Positions 55,389-63,340 of a DNA stretch of 64,000 nucleotides are shown piece after piece. The DNA comes from Methylobacterium sp. AMS5. GTDB lineage: Bacteria; Pseudomonadota; Alphaproteobacteria; Rhizobiales; Beijerinckiaceae. The stretch is taken from assembly GCF_001542815.1 (NCBI RefSeq), contig NZ_CP006992.1, forward strand, positions 4,407,501 through 4,471,500, given 5' to 3'. How positions within the stretch are numbered: the stretch's first letter is position 1; the number at the start of each line of letters is the position of its first letter. The position numbers and the translations under genes are program-made. The notes beneath the pieces were generated by a model. The model was not told the DNA's origin, ran no database searches, and was given only the letters and a program-made list of their open reading frames with translations.

Positions 55389-56416
55389 GGGGCGGGCACC
55401 GTCTCGAACACCGCGCGAATGAGGTCGGGCACGATCTGCGCGCGCCGCATCTCGTAGACGGGTTCGAGGAAGACGCGGTGGGCCATCACCTCGGGGAAGA
55501 CGGCGCGGATATCCTCCGGCACCAGCCAGTCCCGGCCTTCCAGCCAGGCGCGGACGCGGGCGGCGCGCACGAGGAAGGCGACGCCGCGGGGCGAGGCGCC
55601 GCCCTGGACGAGGCGGTCCATGTCGATCCCGGAAAGCCGGATGCCGGCGGGGCCGGGGCGCACCAGCGCCTCCCACAGGCCGACGACGTAGGCCTCGATC
55701 GCCGGCTCGGCCGAAATCGCGTGCTGGATCGCGCTGGCGATGGTGCCGATGCGCTCGAAGTCGAGCACGCCGGCCTCGACCGCTTCGGTGAGCCGGTCGG
55801 TGTCGTGGAAGCGGGGATCGAAGACGAGGTCGCGGCGGGCCTTCGTATCGCGTGGCGCCTCCATGCCGATTTCCATGAGGAAGCGGTCGCGCGCGGCGGC
55901 CGGCAGCTCGAAGGTCTCCTCGCGCTCGACCCGGTTGCGGTCGGCGAAGACCTGGAGGTTGGGGAAACGGTACGCGCGGTTGAAGGCGGTGACGCTGCGC
56001 TCGGCCATGATGCGCAGGAGCAGCGCGTGGACCTGGGGCCGGGCGCGGTTGATCTCGTTGAAGAAGAAGACCGAGAGGTCTTCCGCCTGCCGCAACACCG
56101 GGCCGGGCTCGACCCGCGGGCGGCCGTCCTCGCCGAGATAGGTGTGGTAGATCAGGTCGGTGGGCATCATGTCGACGGTGCCCTCGACGCGCTCGTAGGC
56201 GCCGCCGAGGCCGCGGGCGACCGCGCGCAGCAGCGTGGTCTTGCCGACGCCGACATCGCCTTCGAGCATGACGTGGCCGCGGGCGAAGATCGCGATCGTC
56301 AGCAGGCGGATCGCCCGTTCCTGGCCGACAACGGCCTTGCCGATCTCGCGCTCGAAACGCGCGGCGGCATCCCGCCAGTCGGTGAGCATGGCGTCGCCGG
56401 GGCGCAAGGTGTTCAT
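55385..56416 (-). CDS. mxaR: MxaR, MoxR-family AAA+ ATPase
   Basis: A 343-residue cytoplasmic AAA+ protein: Walker A LEGDVGVGKTTLLRAV, Walker B VFFFNEINRA, sensor 1 region AFNRAYRFPNLQVFADRNR and arginine-finger region AARDRFLMEIGME. It is the founding type of the MoxR family and drives metal loading of methanol dehydrogenase with MxaS, A, C, K and L. ATG at 56416 is used. It is separated from mxaI by 181 bp containing a strong hairpin, which may reduce expression of the maturation genes. Confidence 0.93.
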   Translation of the reverse strand: MNTLRPGDAMLTDWRDAAARFEREIGKAVVGQERAIRLLTIAIFARGHVMLEGDVGVGKTTLLRAVARGLGGAYERVEGTVDMMPTDLIYHTYLGEDGRPRVEPGPVLRQAEDLSVFFFNEINRARPQVHALLLRIMAERSVTAFNRAYRFPNLQVFADRNRVEREETFELPAAARDRFLMEIGMEAPRDTKARRDLVFDPRFHDTDRLTEAVEAGVLDFERIGTIASAIQHAISAEPAIEAYVVGLWEALVRPGPAGIRLSGIDMDRLVQGGASPRGVAFLVRAARVRAWLEGRDWLVPEDIRAVFPEVMAHRVFLEPVYEMRRAQIVPDLIRAVFETVPAP

Positions 56417-56565
56417 TCGGCGGGTGGCCTTTGTTTGCCGTCTTGGGCGCCCCAGGCGCCATGGGCCGCCGCCACCTCTCCGCTCCCTTTTGCGGGGATG
56501 GATCGGGGCAGGGCCTGTTCGGATGGGGCGCCGGGCGGTGCCTCCTGCGCCACCCCCGCCCCGAA

Positions 56566-56588
56566 CCCCTCCCCGCGAGGGGGAGGGG
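56566..56588 (-). terminator. Strong hairpin 10 nt after mxaI
   Basis: CCCCTCCCC (56566-56574) pairs with GGGGAGGGG (56580-56588) around GCGAG. On the minus strand it lies directly after the mxaI stop. There is no T-run after it, so partial termination or 3'-end protection of the abundant mxaFJGI message is more likely than full termination. Confidence 0.6.
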
Positions 56589-56597
56589 GCAAAAGGC

Positions 56598-56888
56598 TCA
56601 GTTCGCCGCGATCTTGCTGACGTCGTACTCGAACTTGCCGGTCTTCTTGAAGTTCTCGACGCGCTTCTTGTTGCGCTCTTCCATCTGCTTGATGGAATCG
56701 GCCTGCTTGTTCAGCTCCTTGGGGTCGTGCTTGGGATCGTACTTGGAGCCGGCGATCTTCTCGGGGAAGCCGGGCTTCGGCTCCCAGCAATTGCCCGCGG
56801 CCTTGCACTTGGTGCCGTCATAGGCGAGCGCCGGGGCGGCGATGCCGGACAGGGCGACGATGGCGGCGGCGATGAGAGTGGTCTTCAT
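56598..56888 (-). CDS. mxaI: MxaI, methanol dehydrogenase small subunit
   Basis: A 96-residue precursor. A signal peptide (MKTTLIAAAIVALSGIAAPALA) precedes the mature small subunit starting YDGTKCKAAGNCWEPKPG, with two Cys forming the known disulfide loop and a long Lys-rich helix (DPKELNKQADSIKQMEERNKKRVENFKK). It wraps around MxaF in the alpha2beta2 enzyme. ATG at 56888 follows a strong GGAGGAAA site. The sequence matches the known M. extorquens protein in length and motifs. Confidence 0.97.
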   Translation of the reverse strand: MKTTLIAAAIVALSGIAAPALAYDGTKCKAAGNCWEPKPGFPEKIAGSKYDPKHDPKELNKQADSIKQMEERNKKRVENFKKTGKFEYDVSKIAAN

Positions 56889-57020
56889 GGTTTCCTCCAC
56901 TTTTCGAGACGTGCTCTTCTTGAGGCTTGCTCTTCGGGGATCCGGCCGCGCCCGGCGACAGGATCCCACCGCCCGCCCCCTCGATCGTGCCGGTTGAATC
57001 CGGCTCGACACCCGAAAGGA

Positions 57021-57614
57021 TCACTCGTCCAGCGGCTTGCACTGGCCCTTGGCGTCCTTCGGGATGACTTCGCCCTGCTTGTAGGGCGTGTAGGCCTTCT
57101 TCTGCTCGTCGTTGAGCCACAGCGCGTCCTGCTTCGGCCCCGTATAGAGGTGCCGGATCCAGGCGATGGTCTGCAGCATCTCGTCCGGCGTCAGATTCTC
57201 GTTGTGCGGGCCCATCATGCCGTTGGCGCCGCCGAAGATCGTGGCGAACAGGCCCACATCCGTCGTGTTGGACGGATAGGTCCAGTAATTGTCGTTCAGC
57301 CCCGGCCCGAGCTTTCCTTCCGCGAGGTGGCCGTGGCAGCCCGAGCAGGAGGTCGCGAACAGGCTCTCGCCGTTCCGCAGGCAGGACTTGTCGTCGATGT
57401 AGAGGTTCTCGCCGGTCTCGAGGAACTTCTTCACGGCCGGCGTGTCGCGGCCGCCTTCCTTGCCCTGCGACACGTCGAGCGCCTCGCCGGTGACGGTGTT
57501 GCGGAACACGACGCCGGTCTGCGGCCCGGATTGCGGCTGGGCGAGCGCGGGCAGGGCGATGCCGGCGAGCGCGAGGCCGAGAAGGGCCGTTCCGATCTTT
57601 ACGCGGTTCATCAT
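57021..57614 (-). CDS. mxaG: MxaG, cytochrome cL
   Basis: A 197-residue periplasmic cytochrome, the direct electron acceptor of methanol dehydrogenase. After the signal peptide ([20 protein letters not shown]) comes a long N-terminal segment, then the heme site CSGCH (in [21 protein letters not shown]) and Met-containing region [21 protein letters not shown] at 57614 is used; ATGs at 57611 and 57635 are alternatives and none has a strong ribosome site. It starts 38 bp after mxaJ. Confidence 0.95.
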   Translation of the reverse strand: MMNRVKIGTALLGLALAGIALPALAQPQSGPQTGVVFRNTVTGEALDVSQGKEGGRDTPAVKKFLETGENLYIDDKSCLRNGESLFATSCSGCHGHLAEGKLGPGLNDNYWTYPSNTTDVGLFATIFGGANGMMGPHNENLTPDEMLQTIAWIRHLYTGPKQDALWLNDEQKKAYTPYKQGEVIPKDAKGQCKPLDE

Positions 57615-57652
57615 CGTCTTGTTCTTGGTCCTCATCTCACGGTCGGTCGGGA

Positions 57653-58543
57653 TCAGTTGGAGACGGGCAGCACGGGCACGCCCTCCTCCTTCAGGATCGC
57701 CTCGATCTTCGGCTTGGCCTTCTCCAGGGCGGCGTCGATCTGCGCCTTCAGGGCGGTGTCGTCCTTGCGCACGCCCATCGCCTGGTCGAAGCTCTGCGGC
57801 ATCTTCCGGCCGTCGCTGGCCTGCGTGTCGTCGGGCACGGCGGTCATGCGCAGCTTGGTCGAGGAATCGCGCACGTAGCGGGCGACGTCGGGCCCGAAGG
57901 CCACGCCGACCTCGGCCTTGCCGGTGGCGACCTCGCTGACCATCCGGGCCGGATCGATCTGCGTGTATTGATTCCGCGGCGCGCGAAAATTCACCAGCGA
58001 GTAGAGGTAGGCCATGTCCTCCTCGTAGCGGCCGATATCCTTGAGCATCGCCTCGCCGGGCGTGCCGAAGCCGACCACCATGTGGCTCACTTCCTTCAGG
58101 CGCGGATCGGACCAGGACTTGATGTCGAGATCCTTGTCGGCGCGGGTGAGGAAGACGTAGCCTGAGCGGTAATAGGGCTTGCTGGTGAGCACGCGGGGAT
58201 CGTCGGCATCGAGCCCGATCACCACGTCGCAGGTCTTCTTCTCCAGCCCGTCGCGCACGAGGTAGATCGCGGGCTTGCCGAGCCACACGAACTGGGCCTT
58301 GCGGCCCATGGCCTCGGCTACCGTCGTCGCGATGCGGTTCTCGAGCCCCGAGCCGTCCTTCATCGAGAGCGGCGGCTGCTCGGCGGCGCAGACGCGCAAG
58401 GTGCCGGCATCGGGTTTCGCGGCCTCGGCGGCTTTCGACTCCTGCGCCAGGGCGGGCGCGCACAGGGCGGCGAGGGCGGTCAGGGCAGCGGTCAGAGCGA
58501 CGGCCGATGTGGCTGTACGGCGCCGTCCGTTCACGAGCGACAT
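57653..58543 (-). CDS. mxaJ: MxaJ, periplasmic binding-protein-like methanol oxidation protein
   Basis: A 296-residue protein with a signal peptide ([24 protein letters not shown]) and a type II periplasmic-binding fold ([71 protein letters not shown]). It is required for functional methanol dehydrogenase and is thought to help assembly. It lies between mxaF and mxaG as expected. The 250 bp between mxaF and mxaJ contains hairpins. Confidence 0.95.
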   Translation of the reverse strand: MSLVNGRRRTATSAVALTAALTALAALCAPALAQESKAAEAAKPDAGTLRVCAAEQPPLSMKDGSGLENRIATTVAEAMGRKAQFVWLGKPAIYLVRDGLEKKTCDVVIGLDADDPRVLTSKPYYRSGYVFLTRADKDLDIKSWSDPRLKEVSHMVVGFGTPGEAMLKDIGRYEEDMAYLYSLVNFRAPRNQYTQIDPARMVSEVATGKAEVGVAFGPDVARYVRDSSTKLRMTAVPDDTQASDGRKMPQSFDQAMGVRKDDTALKAQIDAALEKAKPKIEAILKEEGVPVLPVSN

Positions 58544-58723
58544 AGGTTCGTTTCCTCTGGCTTATTCTTATGAAATCTTGGCACCGGGCTTTTTCGGCTG
58601 AGACCTGCCCTTGGCGCATCTCCCCGTGCGGACGATCGCCGGCGCGCGGGACGAGGGTCTGCGGAGAGGGACATGAGGTGGCGCGGACCGTCACGGGCCG
58701 TTCGTGCCCGCGCCATCTCGGCC

Positions 58724-58757
58724 CCGTCCCTCCCCCGGGCGAGCGGGAGAGGGACGG
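58724..58757 (-). terminator. Strong hairpin between mxaF and mxaJ
   Basis: CCGTCCCTC (58724-58732) pairs perfectly with GAGGGACGG (58749-58757), with further CCC/GGG pairing inside. It lies 37-70 nt after the mxaF stop on the minus strand. A smaller CTGCC/GGCAG hairpin is at 58765-58778. Without a T-run it is best read as an attenuator or mRNA-processing element favouring mxaF abundance. Confidence 0.6.
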
Positions 58758-58793
58758 TTCGCATCTGCCGTCAGGCAGTTCCTGCTTCAGACC

Positions 58794-60674
58794 TTACTTG
58801 GCGGCCGACTTCCACTCGCCGACGTTCGGATCGTCGTAGGGGCCCTTGCCGTCGAGCGAGAACACCACCACGCCGCCACCCATCTGGGTGTAGTTGGCGA
58901 GCTTCTTGAAGGCACCCACCGCGCCGAGACCGGCGGTCGGGTCGGCGAGGTCGAACACGAGGCCGACACCCGGCCAGCCGCCGACGCCGTAGTAGATGGC
59001 GACGTACTGCGTGTCCTTATGGGTGTAGGTCATCGGGTAGCCGATGGCGCCGGACGGGATCTTGAACTTCCAGAGAAGGTCACCCGTGTCGGAGTCGCGC
59101 GCCTTCAGGTAGCCGTCGAGGGTGCCGTAGAAGACGAGGTCGCCCGCGGTGGCCATGGTGCCGCCCCACACGGCGAAGCGCTCCATCTTCTCCCACTTAT
59201 AGTCGCCGGTGATCGCGTTGTACGCCTTGATCTGGCCGAGACCTTCGTAGTTCTGACGGTCGCCCTTCGGGCCCGGATACATGTTCAGCGTCGCACCGAC
59301 GAAGAACTGACCCGCACGATAGGGAAGCATGAAGGGCTCCCAATCCATGCAGATGTGGTTGATGCCCATGAAGAACAGTTCACGCTTCGGATCGTACGAG
59401 TCGTGACCCTGGTTGTGGTAGCCCATCGCCGAGGGGCAGATGTCCTTGGCGAGGTGGTCCATCCGGGTGCCGTATTCGGGATCGCGCACCGGCTGGCCGG
59501 TCTTGAGATCCACCGACTTGAACACGTTGACCGTGTCGTCGAGCTTGTTCGCCGAGACGAGCGCGCCGTCGGTCCGGTCGAGCGTGTAGACGATGCCGTT
59601 GCGGTCCGGGTGGGTCAGCAGCTTGCGGGCCTTGCCGTCCTTGTCCTTCTGCTCGGAGAGCATCATGACGTTGACGCCGGCGTAGTCCCACTCGTCGTGC
59701 GGGGTCTTCTGGTAGCCGAACTTGGCTTCACCCGTGTCGGCGTCGCGGCCGAAGATCGTCATCGTCCACTTGTTGTCGCCCGGACGCATGGTCTCGTTCC
59801 ACGGCGCCGGGTTGCCGGTGCCGAAGTAGATCAGGTTCGTGCCCGGATCGTAGGCGTACCAGCCCCAGTTGGTGCCGCCGCCGATCTTCCAGGCGTCGCC
59901 TTCCCAGGTGCCGGTGCCGAGGCCCTTCTGGCCGTAATGGGGGTTCTTGATGTTGAAGTCGGAGGCCAGCAGCAGGTCCTTGTCCGGACCCGTTGCGTAG
60001 GCGCGCCACACCTGCTCGCCGGTCTTCACGTCGTAGGCGGTCAGGTAGCCGCGCACGCCGAGCTCGGCGCCCGAGGAACCGATGATGACCTTGTCCTTCA
60101 CGACGTAGGGGGCGATCGTGAGCGTCGAGCCGACCTTGATGTCGGAATTCTCGACCTTCCACACCGTCTCGCCGGTCTCGGCGTTGAGGGCGGCCACGTT
60201 GCCGTCGAGCTGGGTCTTGAGGATCAGCGCGGGGGTCTTGCCGTCGCCGGGCCAGTAGGCGAGGCCGCGGTTGACGAGGTCACAGCAGGCGACGGCGCGG
60301 GCGGCCGGGTTCTGCTTCGGCTTGTCCTGCCACAGGATCGTGCCCGGATCGTCGAGACCGAGGGCGAACGTGTTGTTCGGGAACGAGGTGTGGATGTACA
60401 TCTTGCCGTCGACGACGAGCGGCGCACCCTCGTGGCCGTTCAGCAGGCCGGTCGAGAACGTCCAAGCCGGCCGAAGCTGCTTCACGTTGCTCTTGTTGAT
60501 CTGCTTCAGGTCGCTGAAGTTGTTCGAATCGTAGTTCTTGCCGGGCATCACCCAGTTGTCGTCGCTCTTCGACAGCTCGACCAGCTTATCGTTGGCGTAG
60601 GCCCCGCTCGACAGCGCGGCCGGCGCGAGCGCCAGCATCGCCAAGGCCGAGACTGATGTCACAAACCTGCTCAT
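58794..60674 (-). CDS. mxaF: MxaF, calcium/PQQ methanol dehydrogenase large subunit
   Basis: A 626-residue precursor. The signal peptide ends at AYA, giving mature N-terminus NDKLVELS. The eight-bladed PQQ propeller has the vicinal disulfide Cys130-Cys131 (VACCDLV) and catalytic Asp330 in HDEWDYAG. Ala332, two residues after that Asp, marks the calcium MxaF type; lanthanide XoxF enzymes have Asp there. It oxidises methanol to formaldehyde in the periplasm with MxaI and cytochrome cL. ATG at 60674 follows GAGGAG. The first of 14 mxa genes, preceded by a long leader. Confidence 0.98.
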   Translation of the reverse strand: MSRFVTSVSALAMLALAPAALSSGAYANDKLVELSKSDDNWVMPGKNYDSNNFSDLKQINKSNVKQLRPAWTFSTGLLNGHEGAPLVVDGKMYIHTSFPNNTFALGLDDPGTILWQDKPKQNPAARAVACCDLVNRGLAYWPGDGKTPALILKTQLDGNVAALNAETGETVWKVENSDIKVGSTLTIAPYVVKDKVIIGSSGAELGVRGYLTAYDVKTGEQVWRAYATGPDKDLLLASDFNIKNPHYGQKGLGTGTWEGDAWKIGGGTNWGWYAYDPGTNLIYFGTGNPAPWNETMRPGDNKWTMTIFGRDADTGEAKFGYQKTPHDEWDYAGVNVMMLSEQKDKDGKARKLLTHPDRNGIVYTLDRTDGALVSANKLDDTVNVFKSVDLKTGQPVRDPEYGTRMDHLAKDICPSAMGYHNQGHDSYDPKRELFFMGINHICMDWEPFMLPYRAGQFFVGATLNMYPGPKGDRQNYEGLGQIKAYNAITGDYKWEKMERFAVWGGTMATAGDLVFYGTLDGYLKARDSDTGDLLWKFKIPSGAIGYPMTYTHKDTQYVAIYYGVGGWPGVGLVFDLADPTAGLGAVGAFKKLANYTQMGGGVVVFSLDGKGPYDDPNVGEWKSAAK

Positions 60675-60782
60675 CCTGCGTCTCCTCGCTGAACCGCCTC
60701 GCCTTTCGGCCTCGCGGTATCTCTCAGACGTTTTTCTGAGGTTCCAGGATCGCTCGGAAGTCCTCCGAAGTGCCACATCGTG

Positions 60783-60804
60783 AATCTAAGGATATTCTTA
60801 GATT
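60783..60804 (-). promoter_or_regulatory. Inverted repeat in the mxaF leader
   Basis: AATCTAAG, GATATT, CTTAGATT: a perfect 8-bp stem within the transcribed leader of mxaF, about 40-60 nt after the predicted transcription start. Another short stem (CTCAGA/TCTGAG) is at 60723-60740. They could affect mRNA stability or bind a regulator. Confidence 0.6.
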
Positions 60805-60848
60805 TGAGCGGTCTTATGAAAGACTTATTAGCGTCCCTTCGCCTATAT

Positions 60849-60878
60849 TTTCTAGGCTTTGATTGGACGCGATGTCTT
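60849..60878 (-). promoter_or_regulatory. mxaF promoter, AAGACA-N18-TAGAAA
   Basis: On the minus strand AAGACA (60878-60873) and TAGAAA (60854-60849) are separated by 18 bp. This matches the -35/-10 form described for M. extorquens mxaF. Transcription would begin near 60842, giving a leader of about 170 nt before the ATG at 60674. Confidence 0.85.
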
Positions 60879-60895
60879 TAGCTGGTCGGACATTT

Positions 60896-60912
60896 CTTAT
60901 CAGGAAGATAAG
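60896..60912. promoter_or_regulatory. Inverted repeat upstream of the mxaF -35
   Basis: CTTATC, AGGAA, GATAAG: a perfect 6-bp inverted repeat about 18 bp upstream of the -35 hexamer. It is placed where an activator could bind, so a methanol regulator such as MxaB is a candidate. No binding site is established. Confidence 0.45.
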
Positions 60913-61044
60913 GCAATTATAAAAGTGCCAAGGCGTAGTGTCGCAACGTGTTGGCATCGTCTTGACCGGGGCCGGAACCCATCGCACCGTTGTGCTCAAC
61001 GGGCCCTCGCGAAGCGGCCCGACCGAGCGGGAGGCTTGTCGGCC

Positions 61045-61950
61045 ATGGCGCAGGGGCAGCGCGCGCGGGGCGGTCTAGCGGTATGCGGGCTCCTCGCCCT
61101 CGTGGTTTGGGCCGGGGGCGGCACCGCACGCGGCACCGCACTTGGAGACGATGCGTCGCACCCGCCGCCCGATGCCGCCGCACCGGCTCAAGCGCGCGAG
61201 CGGGACATCACCGAAACGGCCGCGCTCTATCCTCAGGACGGGCGCCGCGAGCTGACGAGCAGCGACCGCGCCCGCTATCCCGGCGCGGGCGTCCTGTGGT
61301 GCCGCCGTTCGGACGGCGTGCCGCAGAAGGCAGCCGCCGCGTGGCTGATCGGCACGCCTTCGCTCGTGATGCTGAACGCACACAACTTCCGCAACCGGCA
61401 GCTCGAAACGACGCGGCAGGTCGGCGACTGCTACTTCCAGATCGGCGGCCGCAATTACGATTTCGTCGCCGAGAGCCTGCACCTCGGCGTCGCCGCGGAC
61501 GCGACGCGCCTCCACATCACCGACGATTGGGCGCTGCTCCGCCTCGCGCAGCCGGCCGAGACGCAGCGCCAGCCGATGCCCGATGCGCCCCCCGATCTCT
61601 CCACCGGGGACCTGTCGCTCGCGGTGACCCTGGTCGCCCCCGGCGGTCACCAGAACTACCGGGGCGACAGCAGCCTGGAGACCTGCACGGTGCGCCGGAT
61701 CGACCCGCCGACGGAAGGCGGTATCCGGCGGGCCCGCCACGATTGCAACGACGGCTACGGCGGCTCGGGTTCGGGCCTCTTCGACGAGGCGGGGCGGCTG
61801 GTCGCCATGCAGAGCGCCTCGCTCTCCATGAACTCCCGGCACGCCTTCGACATCGAGTTCCATTACGGTTCCGCCCTGCTCATCGAGGGCGCCTTGCTCG
61901 ACGCCCTGCGCCGGGCGCAGCGGGAGGACACGCCGCCGCCGGCGCCGTGA
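61045..61950 (+). CDS. Exported V8/trypsin-like serine protease divergent from mxaF (mxaW position)
   Basis: A 301-residue secreted protein. The signal peptide (GLAVCGLLALVVWAGGGTARG) precedes a chymotrypsin-fold domain with a plausible triad: His113 in LNAHNF, Asp161 in TDDWALLRL and Ser241 in GYGGSGSGLFD, the last resembling the GNSGSP of V8-type proteases. In M. extorquens the gene divergent from mxaF is called mxaW, methanol-induced and of unknown function; whether this is its ortholog cannot be settled here. ATG at 61045 follows GGGAGG. Substrate unknown. Confidence 0.75.
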   Translation: MAQGQRARGGLAVCGLLALVVWAGGGTARGTALGDDASHPPPDAAAPAQARERDITETAALYPQDGRRELTSSDRARYPGAGVLWCRRSDGVPQKAAAAWLIGTPSLVMLNAHNFRNRQLETTRQVGDCYFQIGGRNYDFVAESLHLGVAADATRLHITDDWALLRLAQPAETQRQPMPDAPPDLSTGDLSLAVTLVAPGGHQNYRGDSSLETCTVRRIDPPTEGGIRRARHDCNDGYGGSGSGLFDEAGRLVAMQSASLSMNSRHAFDIEFHYGSALLIEGALLDALRRAQREDTPPPAP

Positions 61951-62146
61951 GCCGCGACGAGCCGCGACGAGCCGCGACCCTTGCCGGCGCTCGGGCGTGA
62001 AGGATTCCCGTAGGCGAGCCCGGCCTCGCTCGCTCGACCTGGTGCGACAGGATGCGCCTGGAACACCCTCCGAGAATCCCGGTTGCCCGGCTCAAACCGA
62101 CACACCGGGAGACGACCTTCGCAGGTCGAAGCATCTGAAGACGGAT

Positions 62147-62320
62147 ATGCCGAGCGATGCCGACCTGAAGGGCAATCCGGGCATCGGGCAGTCGAAGGGG
62201 CTGACCGGAACCGACCCGGAGGCGATCGAGGGGGATTCCACCTTCGAGGGCGATGTCGAGAACGAGACCGCGCCGGAGGGCGGGGTCGATCCCGATCACC
62301 GCGGGCGCACGAACGCCTGA
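62147..62320 (+). CDS. Small acidic conserved-type protein
   Basis: A 57-residue protein, MPSDADLKGNPGIGQSKGLT to the C-terminal DPDHRGRTNA, rich in Gly, Asp and Glu, with no helix long enough for a membrane. Short acidic proteins with GIG and GGVDPxxxGRTN segments are, in my recollection, common in Methylobacterium, which supports a real gene. The frame stays open upstream to 61997. Function unknown; a disordered stress protein is possible. Confidence 0.5.
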   Translation: MPSDADLKGNPGIGQSKGLTGTDPEAIEGDSTFEGDVENETAPEGGVDPDHRGRTNA

Positions 62321-62350
62321 GCGATCGGCGGGGCAGCGGTTCGGCCCGCC

Positions 62351-63085
62351 TCAGTCGAGCAACCAGCGGAGGGAGCGGCGCAGTTCGGCTGTGCCGTTCC
62401 GGTCGAACCAAGCGCCGTGGCTGAACACCACCCGCTCCGGCGACAGGGCGACGAGCCGGGCCGCGGCACGGGCCGCGTCGCGCTTGCGCAGGCGCACCAC
62501 CAGCCTGAGATAGATCGGCGCCCGTCCATCGGGCGCGGTCGCACCGGCGATCCGCAGGAACGGGCGCAGCAGGGGCGGGAGCTTACCCGGTTCCAAGTTC
62601 AGCACGAGGTCGGTCAGGATCAGCGTCGCCGAGGCGGCGTGGAAGAAGGCGACTTCGCGAAAGCCGAAGCCGCCGGGCACCACGACTTGCGACAGGTCGT
62701 CGGCCCATTCGGGCGGAGCCGTGTCGCCGAGATCCCGATCGAGCCGCACGCCCGCCTGACGGACCTGTCGGCGCTCGCGCAGGTTCGGGGCGGCCCAGGT
62801 CAAGGCCTGCGGGCAATGCCGCTGCCATTCCTTCAGATAGGTCCAGTGCCCGACATTGGGAGCGACGAGGTGGCGGATCGACCCGAGCGCTTCGATCTCG
62901 CGGTGCAGGCGCGCGTCGTAGCGGGTCGGCGAGTGCAGCCACAGGCCGCCGTCTGCGAGCCGCACCACGGTCATGCGCACGGGCAGCGGCAGGCCGGCAG
63001 CGTGGATCGGGCCGCTGTCCACGATCCAGAGACCGAAGGCCACGGGCTTGAGCCTGTCGAGGGGCGGATAGGTGGGATCACTCAC
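62351..63085 (-). CDS. DUF4336-like metallo-beta-lactamase-fold protein
   Basis: A 244-residue protein with the DUF4336 pattern: LWIVDSGPIHAAGLPLPVRMTVVRLADGGLWLHSPTRYDARLHREIEALGSIRHLVAPNVGHWTYLKEWQRHCP, then VVVPGGFGFREVAFFHAASATLILTDLVLNLE and VVFSHGAWFDRNG. The fold resembles beta-lactamase-like hydrolases, but the full HxHxDH zinc motif is not present. GTG at 63085 is chosen from the start of similarity; other starts are possible. Role unknown. Confidence 0.7.
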   Translation of the reverse strand: MSDPTYPPLDRLKPVAFGLWIVDSGPIHAAGLPLPVRMTVVRLADGGLWLHSPTRYDARLHREIEALGSIRHLVAPNVGHWTYLKEWQRHCPQALTWAAPNLRERRQVRQAGVRLDRDLGDTAPPEWADDLSQVVVPGGFGFREVAFFHAASATLILTDLVLNLEPGKLPPLLRPFLRIAGATAPDGRAPIYLRLVVRLRKRDAARAAARLVALSPERVVFSHGAWFDRNGTAELRRSLRWLLD

Positions 63086-63340
63086 GGCATCGGGTCCGGA
63101 ATCGAGGGGTTTTGCCCAGGGCCGATCATGGAGCCGCCGCTCGGCAGCCGCGTGACAGGAGCATCGAGACGGCGGCACGGGACATCAACGGCACGGTGAC
63201 GGACCCTGAGATCGCAAATGCCGGGTCGCCCTGGCGACCGATAGACCTCCAACCGGAGCGCGCGCGCTCGGTTTCCGAATGAATGTCCCGCGGCCGTCGT
63301 TTCTGTCCTGTCGCGGTGCGGGAACAACGCTTTCGCGCTA

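Noticed and set aside
58794..60674. XoxF-type lanthanide methanol dehydrogenase
   Set aside because: The residue two after the catalytic Asp is Ala, not Asp, and mxaI and the RSACKL maturation genes are present, all of which fit MxaF.
60820..60849. A possible divergent promoter AAGACT-N18-TATATT for the protease gene
   Set aside because: The match to the mxa-type consensus is imperfect, would overlap the mxaF promoter, and leaves a leader of about 190 nt; not strong enough to list.
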